This document shows positions 1 to 8,348 of a stretch of 64,000 nucleotides of DNA, in pieces. The stretch is from Bacteroidota bacterium. GTDB lineage: Bacteria; Bacteroidota; Bacteroidia; Chitinophagales; Chitinophagaceae. Made by a program: the position numbers and the translations under genes. The stretch lies in assembly GCA_023416995.1 (NCBI GenBank), contig JAEZGI010000071.1, positions 1-64,000 on the forward strand, read 5' to 3'. The first letter of the stretch is position 1. Each line of letters starts with the position of its first letter. The notes beneath the pieces are model-generated. The model did not search any database and was not told where the DNA came from. It was given only the letters and a program-made list of their open reading frames with translations.

Positions 1-20
1 TTTGAATCAATAATCAACAT
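1..20 (-). CDS. rpsU: 5' end of probable 30S ribosomal protein bS21 gene (runs off the window)
   Basis: Only the first seven codons are inside the window, reading leftward from an ATG at 20: M-L-I-I-D-S-K. This N-terminus matches what I remember of bS21 from Chitinophagaceae, and the start is preceded by an AAAGGAGGT Shine-Dalgarno sequence and a TATCTTTG -7 element on the same strand. In Bacteroidota most mRNAs lack a Shine-Dalgarno sequence, but rpsU is known from Flavobacterium work to keep a strong one, probably for autoregulation. The start itself is well supported; the identity rests on seven residues and context, so it is an inference. Confidence 0.45.
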
Positions 21-27
21 AAAATGA

Positions 28-37
28 TACCTCCTTT
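28..37 (-). promoter_or_regulatory. Strong Shine-Dalgarno sequence of the leftward gene
   Basis: On the minus strand the sequence AAAGGAGGTA ends seven bases before the ATG at 20. It is close to a perfect complement of the 16S rRNA 3' end. Nearly all other genes in this window have no recognisable Shine-Dalgarno sequence, so this one stands out. Confidence 0.7.
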
Positions 38-53
38 AATTCTTTAAGGACGG

Positions 54-61
54 CAAAGATA
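54..61 (-). promoter_or_regulatory. Bacteroidota -7 promoter element, leftward
   Basis: TATCTTTG on the minus strand is an exact match to the Bacteroidota -7 consensus TAnnTTTG. It lies 34 bases upstream of the leftward ATG at 20, which would leave a leader of roughly 27 bases containing the Shine-Dalgarno sequence. No clear -33 TTG is present at the usual 19-base spacing. Confidence 0.5.
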
Positions 62-107
62 AAACAAAATCTGAAATAGTAAAACAGAAAAACGCGAAAT
101 TTGCCAA

Positions 108-713
108 ATGTTTACGGGAATTATTGAGACCACGGGGTTGATACGGCAGTTAACTAATCAAGGGAATAACTACGAAATATTGATTGAATCGCCAATTTCA
201 TCCGAACTTAAAATTGATCAGAGCGTGGCTCACGATGGGGTGTGTCTGACCATTGATCAGTTGGGATCGGCTATGCACCGTGTAACGGTCATCGAAGAAA
301 CGTTGAAAAAGTCCGCAATCTCGACCTGGACAGTAGGGCGAACGGTGAATATAGAACGGAGTATGCTGATGAACGGCAGACTCGATGGACATATAGTCCA
401 GGGGCACGTTGATGCAGTCATCCATTGTCAGCGGAAAGAGGATCGCTCAGGAAGTTGGGTGTTTACTTTTGACCTGCCTGAACAATACGCAACCTTAGTA
501 GTGGAAAAAGGTTCCATTGCTTTAAACGGAATCAGCCTCACCGTTTTTGATGTTTCAAATAATTCGTTTTCTGTTGGCATTATTCCTTACACCCTTGAAC
601 ACACGAATATGAAAGCTGTTCAGCCCGGTGATGCCGTTAATGTCGAATTTGACATATTGGGTAAATACGCAAACCGTATTATGTCTGTAGCAGGTCAACG
701 TCGGCTTAAATAA
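108..713 (+). CDS. ribE: Riboflavin synthase (alpha subunit)
   Basis: Converts two molecules of 6,7-dimethyl-8-ribityllumazine into riboflavin and the pyrimidinedione precursor, the last step of riboflavin synthesis, as a cytoplasmic homotrimer. The 201-residue length and the two tandem lumazine-binding barrels (about residues 1-97 and 98-190) are typical. The N-terminal MFTGIIET signature and the second-barrel segment around GHIVQGHVDA are both clear. No FMN riboswitch is visible in the 107 bases upstream, where the divergent rpsU-like gene begins. The membrane-protein gene at 728 follows after 14 bases, so the two are probably cotranscribed, although their functions are unrelated. Confidence 0.95.
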   Translation: MFTGIIETTGLIRQLTNQGNNYEILIESPISSELKIDQSVAHDGVCLTIDQLGSAMHRVTVIEETLKKSAISTWTVGRTVNIERSMLMNGRLDGHIVQGHVDAVIHCQRKEDRSGSWVFTFDLPEQYATLVVEKGSIALNGISLTVFDVSNNSFSVGIIPYTLEHTNMKAVQPGDAVNVEFDILGKYANRIMSVAGQRRLK

Positions 714-727
714 ACCTTTCCAGATAC

Positions 728-1873
728 ATGCTCAACCATTCACGGTATGTCCAAAAGAAAAACATTTTTCGTAGTGGTAGTGTTCACGTAGTAATATGCT
801 GGGCTGTACTACAAGCCGTCCTACTGGCCGTACACGGGATAAATATAGATGGTGAAGCAGGCAAGTATGTTTATGAAGCAAACAGACTTTTACTCGGTGA
901 ATCACTAAGTGGCAACAATTTCATTTTCTACATTGTATCTATTGCGCTAATCTTCGCCAGCATTAAGGCTGGTGCTGGATTTTACCTTGCGATATTGGTG
1001 CAATTACTTCTAAACTTGCTGGCAACTGTTTCATTTTACCGTCTAACCAGGCGATTATCTGACAAGAGAACCGCAACAATATTCACACTAGTCTTGATAT
1101 TTTTTTACCCTTACCAGCAATTCAATGTCTTTTTACAAACAGAGTCAATATATTATAGTCTTGTTTTGCTTTTGACATGTTACTTACTCAATCTCTCCTC
1201 GCTTTCTGCTCAATCGCTTATTCACATATTATTATTCTTGACAGTACTTACAGTAACCAGGCCTACAGGCCTATTATTAAGTATTCCAACCTTTTTGTAT
1301 TTGCACTATCGGTTCATCGCGCCGAAGTATCATTTCCGGATAATACCTGTTTACGTAGCAGCCCTTATTGCAGGAGCCGTATTGTTCAACAGAATTCTGG
1401 GTAGTGGAGGTGAGTTAAACTTTATACTACCATTTGTTCAGGAACATATAATCTGTGGTGTGCCAACCCGTCCTGTTACAGGAACTACCTTTTCGCCAGA
1501 GGACAATTCAATAACCGGCATTTTGAATTATTTCGTATCTCATCCCGGCCAGGTTCTCCGTCTTGGTATCGTTAAAAGCGGATACTTTTTTGGTGTGTAC
1601 AGAGACTATTTTAGCCCTCTCCACAATACACTTAAAGTAAGTGCATTTATGGTGCTGTATGTTTTTGTAATAATTGGAACCGTAAAATGGTTTCACCAGA
1701 AAAAAATATTGCTGGTATTCCCCTTCACCTTAATTTTTTTAACCTGGATGACGGTTGTATTTACCTGTGATGACTGGCATAATAGGTTCGTATTATGTCT
1801 GATTCCTTCTTTCCTGCTGCTGGCGTTACCAGCAGGACGTTCTCTGACCAATAAGAAATTATCAACGCATTAA
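728..1873 (+). CDS. Polytopic membrane protein, GT-C glycosyltransferase-like
   Basis: A 381-residue protein with about nine to ten hydrophobic segments. The layout resembles lipid-linked-sugar glycosyltransferases (ArnT/PMT-like, GT-C fold): an early extracytoplasmic loop with acidic residues (GINIDGEAGKYVYEANRLL, about residues 38-56), a Y-P-Y-Q-Q segment near 126, and a T-R-P-T-G-L motif near 175 that is common in this superfamily. If so it would transfer a sugar from a polyprenyl carrier at the periplasmic face. The acceptor cannot be deduced. It starts 14 bases after ribE and its 3' end overlaps the convergent porU2 gene by 12 bases. The call is by fold resemblance only; another multipass protein remains possible. 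Confidence 0.5.
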   Translation: MLNHSRYVQKKNIFRSGSVHVVICWAVLQAVLLAVHGINIDGEAGKYVYEANRLLLGESLSGNNFIFYIVSIALIFASIKAGAGFYLAILVQLLLNLLATVSFYRLTRRLSDKRTATIFTLVLIFFYPYQQFNVFLQTESIYYSLVLLLTCYLLNLSSLSAQSLIHILLFLTVLTVTRPTGLLLSIPTFLYLHYRFIAPKYHFRIIPVYVAALIAGAVLFNRILGSGGELNFILPFVQEHIICGVPTRPVTGTTFSPEDNSITGILNYFVSHPGQVLRLGIVKSGYFFGVYRDYFSPLHNTLKVSAFMVLYVFVIIGTVKWFHQKKILLVFPFTLIFLTWMTVVFTCDDWHNRFVLCLIPSFLLLALPAGRSLTNKKLSTH

Positions 1874-4800
1874 GTACATTTTTCCATAGCCATTATTGAA
1901 GAACTTGTCCGTAGCATCTCCCTCTGCTTTAAACTTATCCATGCTTTTTCCATTGAGTGAGGTAACTACACGATATAGATATACACCGTTAGCAAGTTTT
2001 TGACCATACTGATCAGTGCCATTCCATTTAAACTCCGTGATGTTACGTCCCAGGCGTATTGGCCCCAGTTCGTTCATTGTTATTTCCCTGACGATCTTAC
2101 CTGTAACTGTAAGTATTTGAATTTTCATGTTCTGGGGAATTTCCGAGCCAGTGAGGGTGAATACAAACGCGGTTGAAGTACTAAAAGGATTCGGATAATT
2201 AAGCAGATTCGATATCATGGGTTTTGATATCACTTTAAATGTCACCCTAAACTCCGTCTTGCCGGCACGATTGCCACTTTTGTCCTTACCTGTCACTATC
2301 AACTCATATTCGTCACCTTCCGGGTTGATCTGCTCAAGGAAAGCGGGCCTGAAATCTATAGATGCGGTATTATCATCTCCATCGCTGGCAGGTATAAATC
2401 TTAGCGTATCGCTGTCATAATTGAACGTGCGCAGTGTACCATTGGGGTACCTTATTTGCACAACACTCAATGATGTGTCGTTCATAAGATTGAACTTCGA
2501 CTCGTCTTTTATATTAATCTTAATGTGTGGTCTTGCTGAAACGATATCGCGATTTAGGATATGAACACCATCGAAGGTAACATCCATTACCGGGTTCTTG
2601 TTATCAATGCCCACCGCAAAATTGTGGTAAAGGAAATTATTAAAACGGTGTTGCTCTTTCTGTCCAGGAAGCGGGTTGAAATTCACAAACAAAGTGTTGT
2701 GCCCGATATAGTTTTTGGTATCGATATCAAATTCCAATTTAACGCTATCCTGCCCGGAGATAGGACGTAATTTAGGGACGTCAACAACGTGTTCAACATT
2801 ATTATTATCAAGAATCGTCACCCGCACATCCATACTGTCAAACAGCATCTTAGTGATGTTCTTGAAGGCTACTCCAAATTTAAATGGCTGGCCAGGCTCC
2901 AACGTATCCTTAGAGGATATGTAAAGATTTGGCGCCACAGCGCCCTCCGGAACCGGTTCGTAAAACAAGCGCCAATACTTCAGTTGATATGGAGTGAGTG
3001 AGACAGAATCAACATTTCGCATCCTCAACTTAATGTAAGGATATTGTTGCGCATCAACCGAGCTAATGTCAATCCGCTTTTCATTCTTTCCTGCAGTAAA
3101 TAATACGTATTCGTTGTTGTTATCGTCCAAACCGACAATCTCCAGTGTCGGATTATCATTTTGCGCAGCTTCCTTATCTTCTCCTCCCCAAAGGACTTCC
3201 TTCCATGCTTTCGCAGGACCAAACTTCGGAGAAGTAATATACCCTAGCGTGTCTGAGTTGATGAAATCGGTAGACATTGATATCCGGTCATTGATACCAG
3301 CACTGAATACAAACTTTGGCTGAAATTTAGTTTGTTGATTTTTTCGGTATGCGAATATAAATGCTCTTGGTCTGTTGAATGAATCGATGGAAGTAAATCC
3401 CTGAGTGATTAATCGATGGTATAAAGAGTTGTCTTTTCCAAAGAATGTAGTATCTGCCATCCATTGGCTAGCATAGGTATTCGAGTTGTGTGCGTTTCCG
3501 GAAATATTTCTTACCACTACCAGATGTCCATCGGGTATAAGGTCAAGCATATCAACTGCAGCTTTCCTTTTATTACGATCAAGAATATTAAATTGAAAAC
3601 TATACTTACGATCCGGTCCACAAATAGGATCAGAGCCATATTTTCCAGGGCTGCCAGACTCGCCATTCAGCCATGGCTTCAATGTTATTGGATCGAATAC
3701 GTTGAAGATGATTCCGGAAATACCGCAAACACTGCGTATGTTATCTGCACTGTTGATTGATACAACGAAATCACCTGCGTCCGATCCTGCAGTCGGAAAT
3801 ACTGCATTCCGTGCGAACACATTATTGCTCCTGTCCGCGAACTGCCATTCTCTTGTTGCGGAATCAAGTTTGATTCTTTCCGTCTCTGAATTTTTATGCT
3901 GGTAATAATCGGATTGATTAAAACCTTCCTGGTTACCGGGAATAAACATGAACGATGAATGATGCCAGATGTAAGCATTACCTCCGGTGGGAATTTTTGC
4001 CACCCGCCAATGATAAACTACACTATCCTGATAAGTTATGCCTGGTTCAAATTCTATAACTCCGCCCACTGACGAAACTGTTTTGAAGGCCTTCACTGAC
4101 GAATTGAACTTTGCAGTAGTGTCAATCTCCATTATAAATTGAGAATGCGGAGTAAATGGATTGGCAGTAGATGCATATAATTTTTGCGCTGGATCATTTA
4201 TTATAGCATGATCATAAGGATAAACTCCACGGACCTCGTCTTCGAAAATGAAGATTTCTTTGGCAGCAATGTTGTTCTGTTCAGAAATCTCCTGGATTTC
4301 ATTATCCGGGTCCAAAGTGACAGTAATCTTATTCATTCCCTTGTCACGGATTGCCTGGATTGGAACAATAAGTGTCAGAGAATCTGCGAATAAAACAGGC
4401 TTAACGCGGGCTTTGTAGAGCAATTCTTGTGTCCCGTCGGGGTATGTCCGGTTTACCTGTAATACCACCGAATCAGGAATCGCCTTTCCAAGGTTTATCA
4501 TTTTGATTTTAACCTCAAATTGGTTTTCTGCGACTGAAATGAAGGATGGATTTATATTTATTAGTGATTCCTCAATCGTATAATCTGCTTTGCTTGACTT
4601 ATTAAGCTTTAAAGCCGGATCTCCGTGAACAGTTATTTGTTCTGCATGTAACCGTGCATAGAAATCGATAGGACCGGCGGCTGTAGACATGGACTGAACA
4701 CCATGTTGCAAAGTTTCACCAAGAGACTGAGCATCATCATTAGCAATTGTATTGTATAATCCGTTCAAATACAGATTTAAGTAATTGACAATGCCAAAGT

Positions 4801-6943
4801 GCGTGCTGGCTACAAAGCCTATTGCTCCGCGTCGCTTTGCCAGAACAAACTTCTCTGAAAGCGTCTCGTTAACAAGTAATCTTTGCGGATAATAGGTAAA
4901 GAAGTTTCCTGCATTACAACCGTTAACAAAAAATATTGGATACTTGCCTTCATTATCATAAGCCTGGGGATTATCGAGATTGAATTCGAGTGTAGTAGAT
5001 GAAGAGTGACCAAAATAATTTAAAATTGAAACGCCTTCTTTAAACAGTTCGGCTAACCTTTCAGTTGCAGACTGATCAACCGGATTAGTCGTTGTTTTAC
5101 AGAAGGAAAAAGTATTAGCACCGTATAAAGTGTCAGCAATAATACCCCGGTAAACGTTCATGAAATTGCATAAAACCGTACCGAGATAAGAATCACTTCC
5201 ACCAGTTACATGCACAACGTTCTTCATCCACTGCCTGCCAGCAATCGTATTTGGACTTGTTTGCTGCACATTTTCATATTCCTTGAGCTTCTCCAAATAA
5301 TCTTCTATTTCAGAGGGAGAGACTACCGAAAGGCGACCGATCGGTGTTTCGGGTACAGGAGATAATACACCCTCAGCACTTAGCAGGTTGTCCGATGCAG
5401 GAAAACCAAAGGTGGGAACAAGATTTAATACATCAGCTGTAGCATTTGATTCATTACGGCGATACTCAGGATAGCTCATGCCATGTCCAATAAGGAATAC
5501 AAACTTTGGTTTTACGGCAAAATGTGATCGGCTGAACGAAAGAAAATTCTTAATCCCTAACGGATGCTTTTTAATTCCAAACGCAAATTGATCTTCAAGA
5601 TCCTCTGACTTTATTACCAAAGTCCGATATCCGCCACCTACGGGTGATTGACGATAAGCGGCAAAGTCATTTACGGGGTTATTCCCGGTTGTTCCACCGT
5701 AAAGCAACGGATGCGATATAATTAGATAATCGCCCTGGTTGGCTGCAAGGGCGTAATTGGTGAATTGTTTGGATTGAAGGCTGGTTACCGATCTGATGTT
5801 TCCGGCAGCCTGGGAAGCTAAGATGAAGCTCGTTTTGGAAACACTGCCTGGTAATGCAAAACGGAACTTACCGGCTACCGAAGTGTTAGCTGTATACCGT
5901 TTGCCCGTCGTAAGGTCGTATAACACCGGCGCTGCGCCACCGCTGTTGAAATTGGTGATTTCAAGATGATATCCCGCTGGTTTAGCAGGAAGATCAAAAG
6001 CAAAATTTGTAGCATTACCAAAATTGAACTGGCGCGGATAGATCAATTCATAATACGAACAAACGATACGATCGGTTGAAACTGCCGACACATCATTCAT
6101 CTGGATGGTCGCCGTATTCGAAGCAATCAAACTGGTTGCAAAAGGAACCGTTGTATTGATGTCATTGAAATAATCCATTACGGTATCTTTCAGCAAACTA
6201 CCGTTGAGGGACACCCGTACGGTACGGGCATTCAACGCATTACCTGAAGCACCAAACTTCAGATAAGATTGTGCACTACCGGCATAAGTAAACAGATTTG
6301 TTATAGGATGCCCGAGGGGCGTAGAAGGCGTAATATGGCGGCTCGACCAATATTCACCTTTATCAAATGATGAAGAATATACATACTCCCCTACCACAGC
6401 CGCAAAACCAGGATTAAGCTGGGTGCGAAAATAAGCACCCGCAGTAAACATAAAATAGGGTTCAACCGGTAATCCACTACCATCGGGATCATTGGTCATT
6501 TGTGTATACCTGAAGCCTGACTGGTTTGTGTTTACACTTAAGTAATATGCTGCGGTATCGGTGATAAGACTTACTTTATCTGTATGCTGTGAGGCCGCAG
6601 AACGATACATCGGTTTATCAGCACGGCCATCGTTGATCTGTGCCCAGAATTCAAGGTATCCACCATCCGGTAATACACCGGAAGAAACAGAAGAGTGAAA
6701 AGGGATCAGCGTACCATTGTTCCAAAGTTCAAGATTTTCAACCGGCGTATTACCGATACCGGCATTGTCAAGCACCGTTTTTGGGATCCGGTACACGCCA
6801 CCGGCTCCAACCTTGAATTTATAATATGTCTGATCAAATTTGATCCATTCATTATTGTATTGTTGTGCTGTACCAGCGACGCCGCACAATAGCAACAGGA
6901 ATGTAAAAAAATTTCGCATCAACAGTTGTTTGTAAGCTTTCAT
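1862..6943 (-). CDS. porU2: Gingipain-like C25 peptidase, type IX secretion sortase PorU2-like
   Basis: A 1693-residue exported protein. The start is placed at the ATG at 6943 because the longer frame overlaps the upstream gene, and because this start gives a clean signal peptide (MKAYKQLLMRNFF, hydrophobic core, cleavage near AQQ). Residues about 405-780 form a caspase-like C25 peptidase domain. The catalytic dyad is visible as His646 in NYFGHSS and Cys676 in VNGCNAG. A CARDB-like domain (about 795-900), a beta-rich central region, a second CARDB-like domain (about 1340-1450) and a C-terminal FlgD-like beta module with a YPNPF motif follow. PorU proper is the surface sortase that removes C-terminal signals of type IX cargo; this longer form next to a PorV2-like gene fits the PorU2 group. 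Substrate and exact role are inferred. Confidence 0.8.
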   Translation of the reverse strand: MKAYKQLLMRNFFTFLLLLCGVAGTAQQYNNEWIKFDQTYYKFKVGAGGVYRIPKTVLDNAGIGNTPVENLELWNNGTLIPFHSSVSSGVLPDGGYLEFWAQINDGRADKPMYRSAASQHTDKVSLITDTAAYYLSVNTNQSGFRYTQMTNDPDGSGLPVEPYFMFTAGAYFRTQLNPGFAAVVGEYVYSSSFDKGEYWSSRHITPSTPLGHPITNLFTYAGSAQSYLKFGASGNALNARTVRVSLNGSLLKDTVMDYFNDINTTVPFATSLIASNTATIQMNDVSAVSTDRIVCSYYELIYPRQFNFGNATNFAFDLPAKPAGYHLEITNFNSGGAAPVLYDLTTGKRYTANTSVAGKFRFALPGSVSKTSFILASQAAGNIRSVTSLQSKQFTNYALAANQGDYLIISHPLLYGGTTGNNPVNDFAAYRQSPVGGGYRTLVIKSEDLEDQFAFGIKKHPLGIKNFLSFSRSHFAVKPKFVFLIGHGMSYPEYRRNESNATADVLNLVPTFGFPASDNLLSAEGVLSPVPETPIGRLSVVSPSEIEDYLEKLKEYENVQQTSPNTIAGRQWMKNVVHVTGGSDSYLGTVLCNFMNVYRGIIADTLYGANTFSFCKTTTNPVDQSATERLAELFKEGVSILNYFGHSSSTTLEFNLDNPQAYDNEGKYPIFFVNGCNAGNFFTYYPQRLLVNETLSEKFVLAKRRGAIGFVASTHFGIVNYLNLYLNGLYNTIANDDAQSLGETLQHGVQSMSTAAGPIDFYARLHAEQITVHGDPALKLNKSSKADYTIEESLININPSFISVAENQFEVKIKMINLGKAIPDSVVLQVNRTYPDGTQELLYKARVKPVLFADSLTLIVPIQAIRDKGMNKITVTLDPDNEIQEISEQNNIAAKEIFIFEDEVRGVYPYDHAIINDPAQKLYASTANPFTPHSQFIMEIDTTAKFNSSVKAFKTVSSVGGVIEFEPGITYQDSVVYHWRVAKIPTGGNAYIWHHSSFMFIPGNQEGFNQSDYYQHKNSETERIKLDSATREWQFADRSNNVFARNAVFPTAGSDAGDFVVSINSADNIRSVCGISGIIFNVFDPITLKPWLNGESGSPGKYGSDPICGPDRKYSFQFNILDRNKRKAAVDMLDLIPDGHLVVVRNISGNAHNSNTYASQWMADTTFFGKDNSLYHRLITQGFTSIDSFNRPRAFIFAYRKNQQTKFQPKFVFSAGINDRISMSTDFINSDTLGYITSPKFGPAKAWKEVLWGGEDKEAAQNDNPTLEIVGLDDNNNEYVLFTAGKNEKRIDISSVDAQQYPYIKLRMRNVDSVSLTPYQLKYWRLFYEPVPEGAVAPNLYISSKDTLEPGQPFKFGVAFKNITKMLFDSMDVRVTILDNNNVEHVVDVPKLRPISGQDSVKLEFDIDTKNYIGHNTLFVNFNPLPGQKEQHRFNNFLYHNFAVGIDNKNPVMDVTFDGVHILNRDIVSARPHIKINIKDESKFNLMNDTSLSVVQIRYPNGTLRTFNYDSDTLRFIPASDGDDNTASIDFRPAFLEQINPEGDEYELIVTGKDKSGNRAGKTEFRVTFKVISKPMISNLLNYPNPFSTSTAFVFTLTGSEIPQNMKIQILTVTGKIVREITMNELGPIRLGRNITEFKWNGTDQYGQKLANGVYLYRVVTSLNGKSMDKFKAEGDATDKFFNNGYGKMYLMR

Positions 6944-6959
6944 GTGGGGTAAGGGTAAA

Positions 6960-8069
6960 TTATTTCGTTTGTTTTTTCTTAAGATCAAGTTTTAAAGAAA
7001 AAACATGGGTAAACAAAGGGTTGGATTGGTTAGCCAGGTTGGTAAAAGCATAATCGATCTGCACGTTCGAAATCCGGAAACCCGCGCCTACACCGGGTTG
7101 ATAGATCCAGATTTTCTTTGTATTGGTGATGTCTGCATCATCAAGCGCCTGTTGAAAATTGTTGATGCCACCCCGCACGAAAAATACATTCTTCCAGTTT
7201 GCCTCAAGACCAATCTTCGGATCAGCACTGATGGTATTGCCGGATAATACAGTGTTACGCCGGCCATCAAAATTCAGATCAACATTAACCTCGGCCAACA
7301 AACCAAGATTTTTTGTAACAGGAAAATTATATGCTCCACCTATGATCAGTTTCGGTGCGGTAAGTTCTGTGGATTTAACGGGGATCTCGTTCTCCGTAAC
7401 ATAAAACACCTCGCGCATTTTTTCATTTAATGAAAACGACCAGGCATTGAAGGTGGTTGTTACATCACGTGCCATCACTGCCACGCGCCAGCGCTTATCA
7501 ACCAGTTGCAGTCCTGCATCAAAACCAAAACCCCATGCAGACGCAAAATCACCGGCTTTGCGGTGAATTACCTTGGCATTAAATCCCATATTAAGCTTAC
7601 GATCTTTCTTCAATTCTTTTTGCTGGGCCATCGATAACATAAAAGCGTAATCAGCAGACGAGAAAGTTTGTACATTGCTGAAATTGATCGTTCCATCGGG
7701 CTCTACCAGGAATATTGTATTAGGTATATCGTCAACTGCAAAACGGAGCAGCGAGAGGCCAATTACCCGTTTATTATCTTTCAGGGGAAGCGTTACGTTA
7801 GCGTAGTCGTATTTGCCGATGCCGGCGAAATATTCGGCATGCATCAGGTTTACCTGGGGATGATCTTTAACGTTCACTAGTCCCGCCGGGTTCCAGTAAC
7901 CGGAAGTACCATCTTCTACAGAAGCGATCTGTGCACCGGCCATAGCCAGCCCACGCGCCCCCGCCCCGATGTTAAGAAATTCATTGGAATACTTCCGGAA
8001 CTGTGAAAAACTTTGCTGGGCGAAAAGCGTCAGCACCGAAAGCATAAATAGGGAAAGGTTTTTTTTCAT
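6960..8069 (-). CDS. porV2: PorV/PorQ-family outer-membrane beta-barrel, PorV2-like
   Basis: A 369-residue protein with a signal peptide (MKKNLSLFMLSVLTLFAQQ, cleaved near residue 22) and a FadL/PorV-type N-terminus containing GAGARGLAMAGA and DGTSGYWNPAGL, which form the barrel lumen and hatch in this family. PorV is the type IX shuttle that takes cargo from the translocon to the PorU sortase. The gene sits 16 bases upstream of porU2 on the same strand, so the two are almost certainly cotranscribed, as expected for a shuttle-sortase pair. It could instead be a PorQ-like protein; the pairing with a C25 peptidase makes PorV2 more likely. Confidence 0.8.
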   Translation of the reverse strand: MKKNLSLFMLSVLTLFAQQSFSQFRKYSNEFLNIGAGARGLAMAGAQIASVEDGTSGYWNPAGLVNVKDHPQVNLMHAEYFAGIGKYDYANVTLPLKDNKRVIGLSLLRFAVDDIPNTIFLVEPDGTINFSNVQTFSSADYAFMLSMAQQKELKKDRKLNMGFNAKVIHRKAGDFASAWGFGFDAGLQLVDKRWRVAVMARDVTTTFNAWSFSLNEKMREVFYVTENEIPVKSTELTAPKLIIGGAYNFPVTKNLGLLAEVNVDLNFDGRRNTVLSGNTISADPKIGLEANWKNVFFVRGGINNFQQALDDADITNTKKIWIYQPGVGAGFRISNVQIDYAFTNLANQSNPLFTHVFSLKLDLKKKQTK

Positions 8070-8309
8070 CGACCCAGGTTCTAAATAAGCAATTAATTAA
8101 AGGATAGTTCAACGGTATTTTCCCCATTTCCGCATCTGAAATGCGCTTTGAAAATCGAAACAGTTCCCTACCGGAAGTTCAACGATTTCAAACGGTACAA
8201 CAGTAAAATTATTGCATATTTCAACTAAACTTCAGGTAATCCTTACATTTGCGCAATTCGTTGATACACTAGGATTACAGCGCCGACTCCCGGCACTTTC
8301 TGCAGCATG

Positions 8310-8317
8310 TATCTTTG
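8310..8317 (+). promoter_or_regulatory. Bacteroidota -7 promoter element upstream of tyrS
   Basis: TATCTTTG is an exact match to TAnnTTTG, 31 bases before the tyrS ATG. A second exact match, TACATTTG at 8244-8251, lies further upstream. Neither has a TTG at the ideal 19-base distance, so which one is used is unclear. Otherwise the 279 bases between porV2 and tyrS hold nothing I can identify. Confidence 0.45.
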
Positions 8318-8348
8318 AAAAATACATTTTTTCAATTATAGAATTTAT

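Noticed and set aside
107..728. FMN riboswitch ahead of ribE
   Set aside because: The 107 bases before ribE are short and A-rich and do not show the conserved FMN aptamer segments.
1862..1873. Overlap of convergent membrane-protein and porU2 3' ends read as possible fusion or frameshift
   Set aside because: Both stops are normal and the frames are on opposite strands; only a 12-base convergent overlap.
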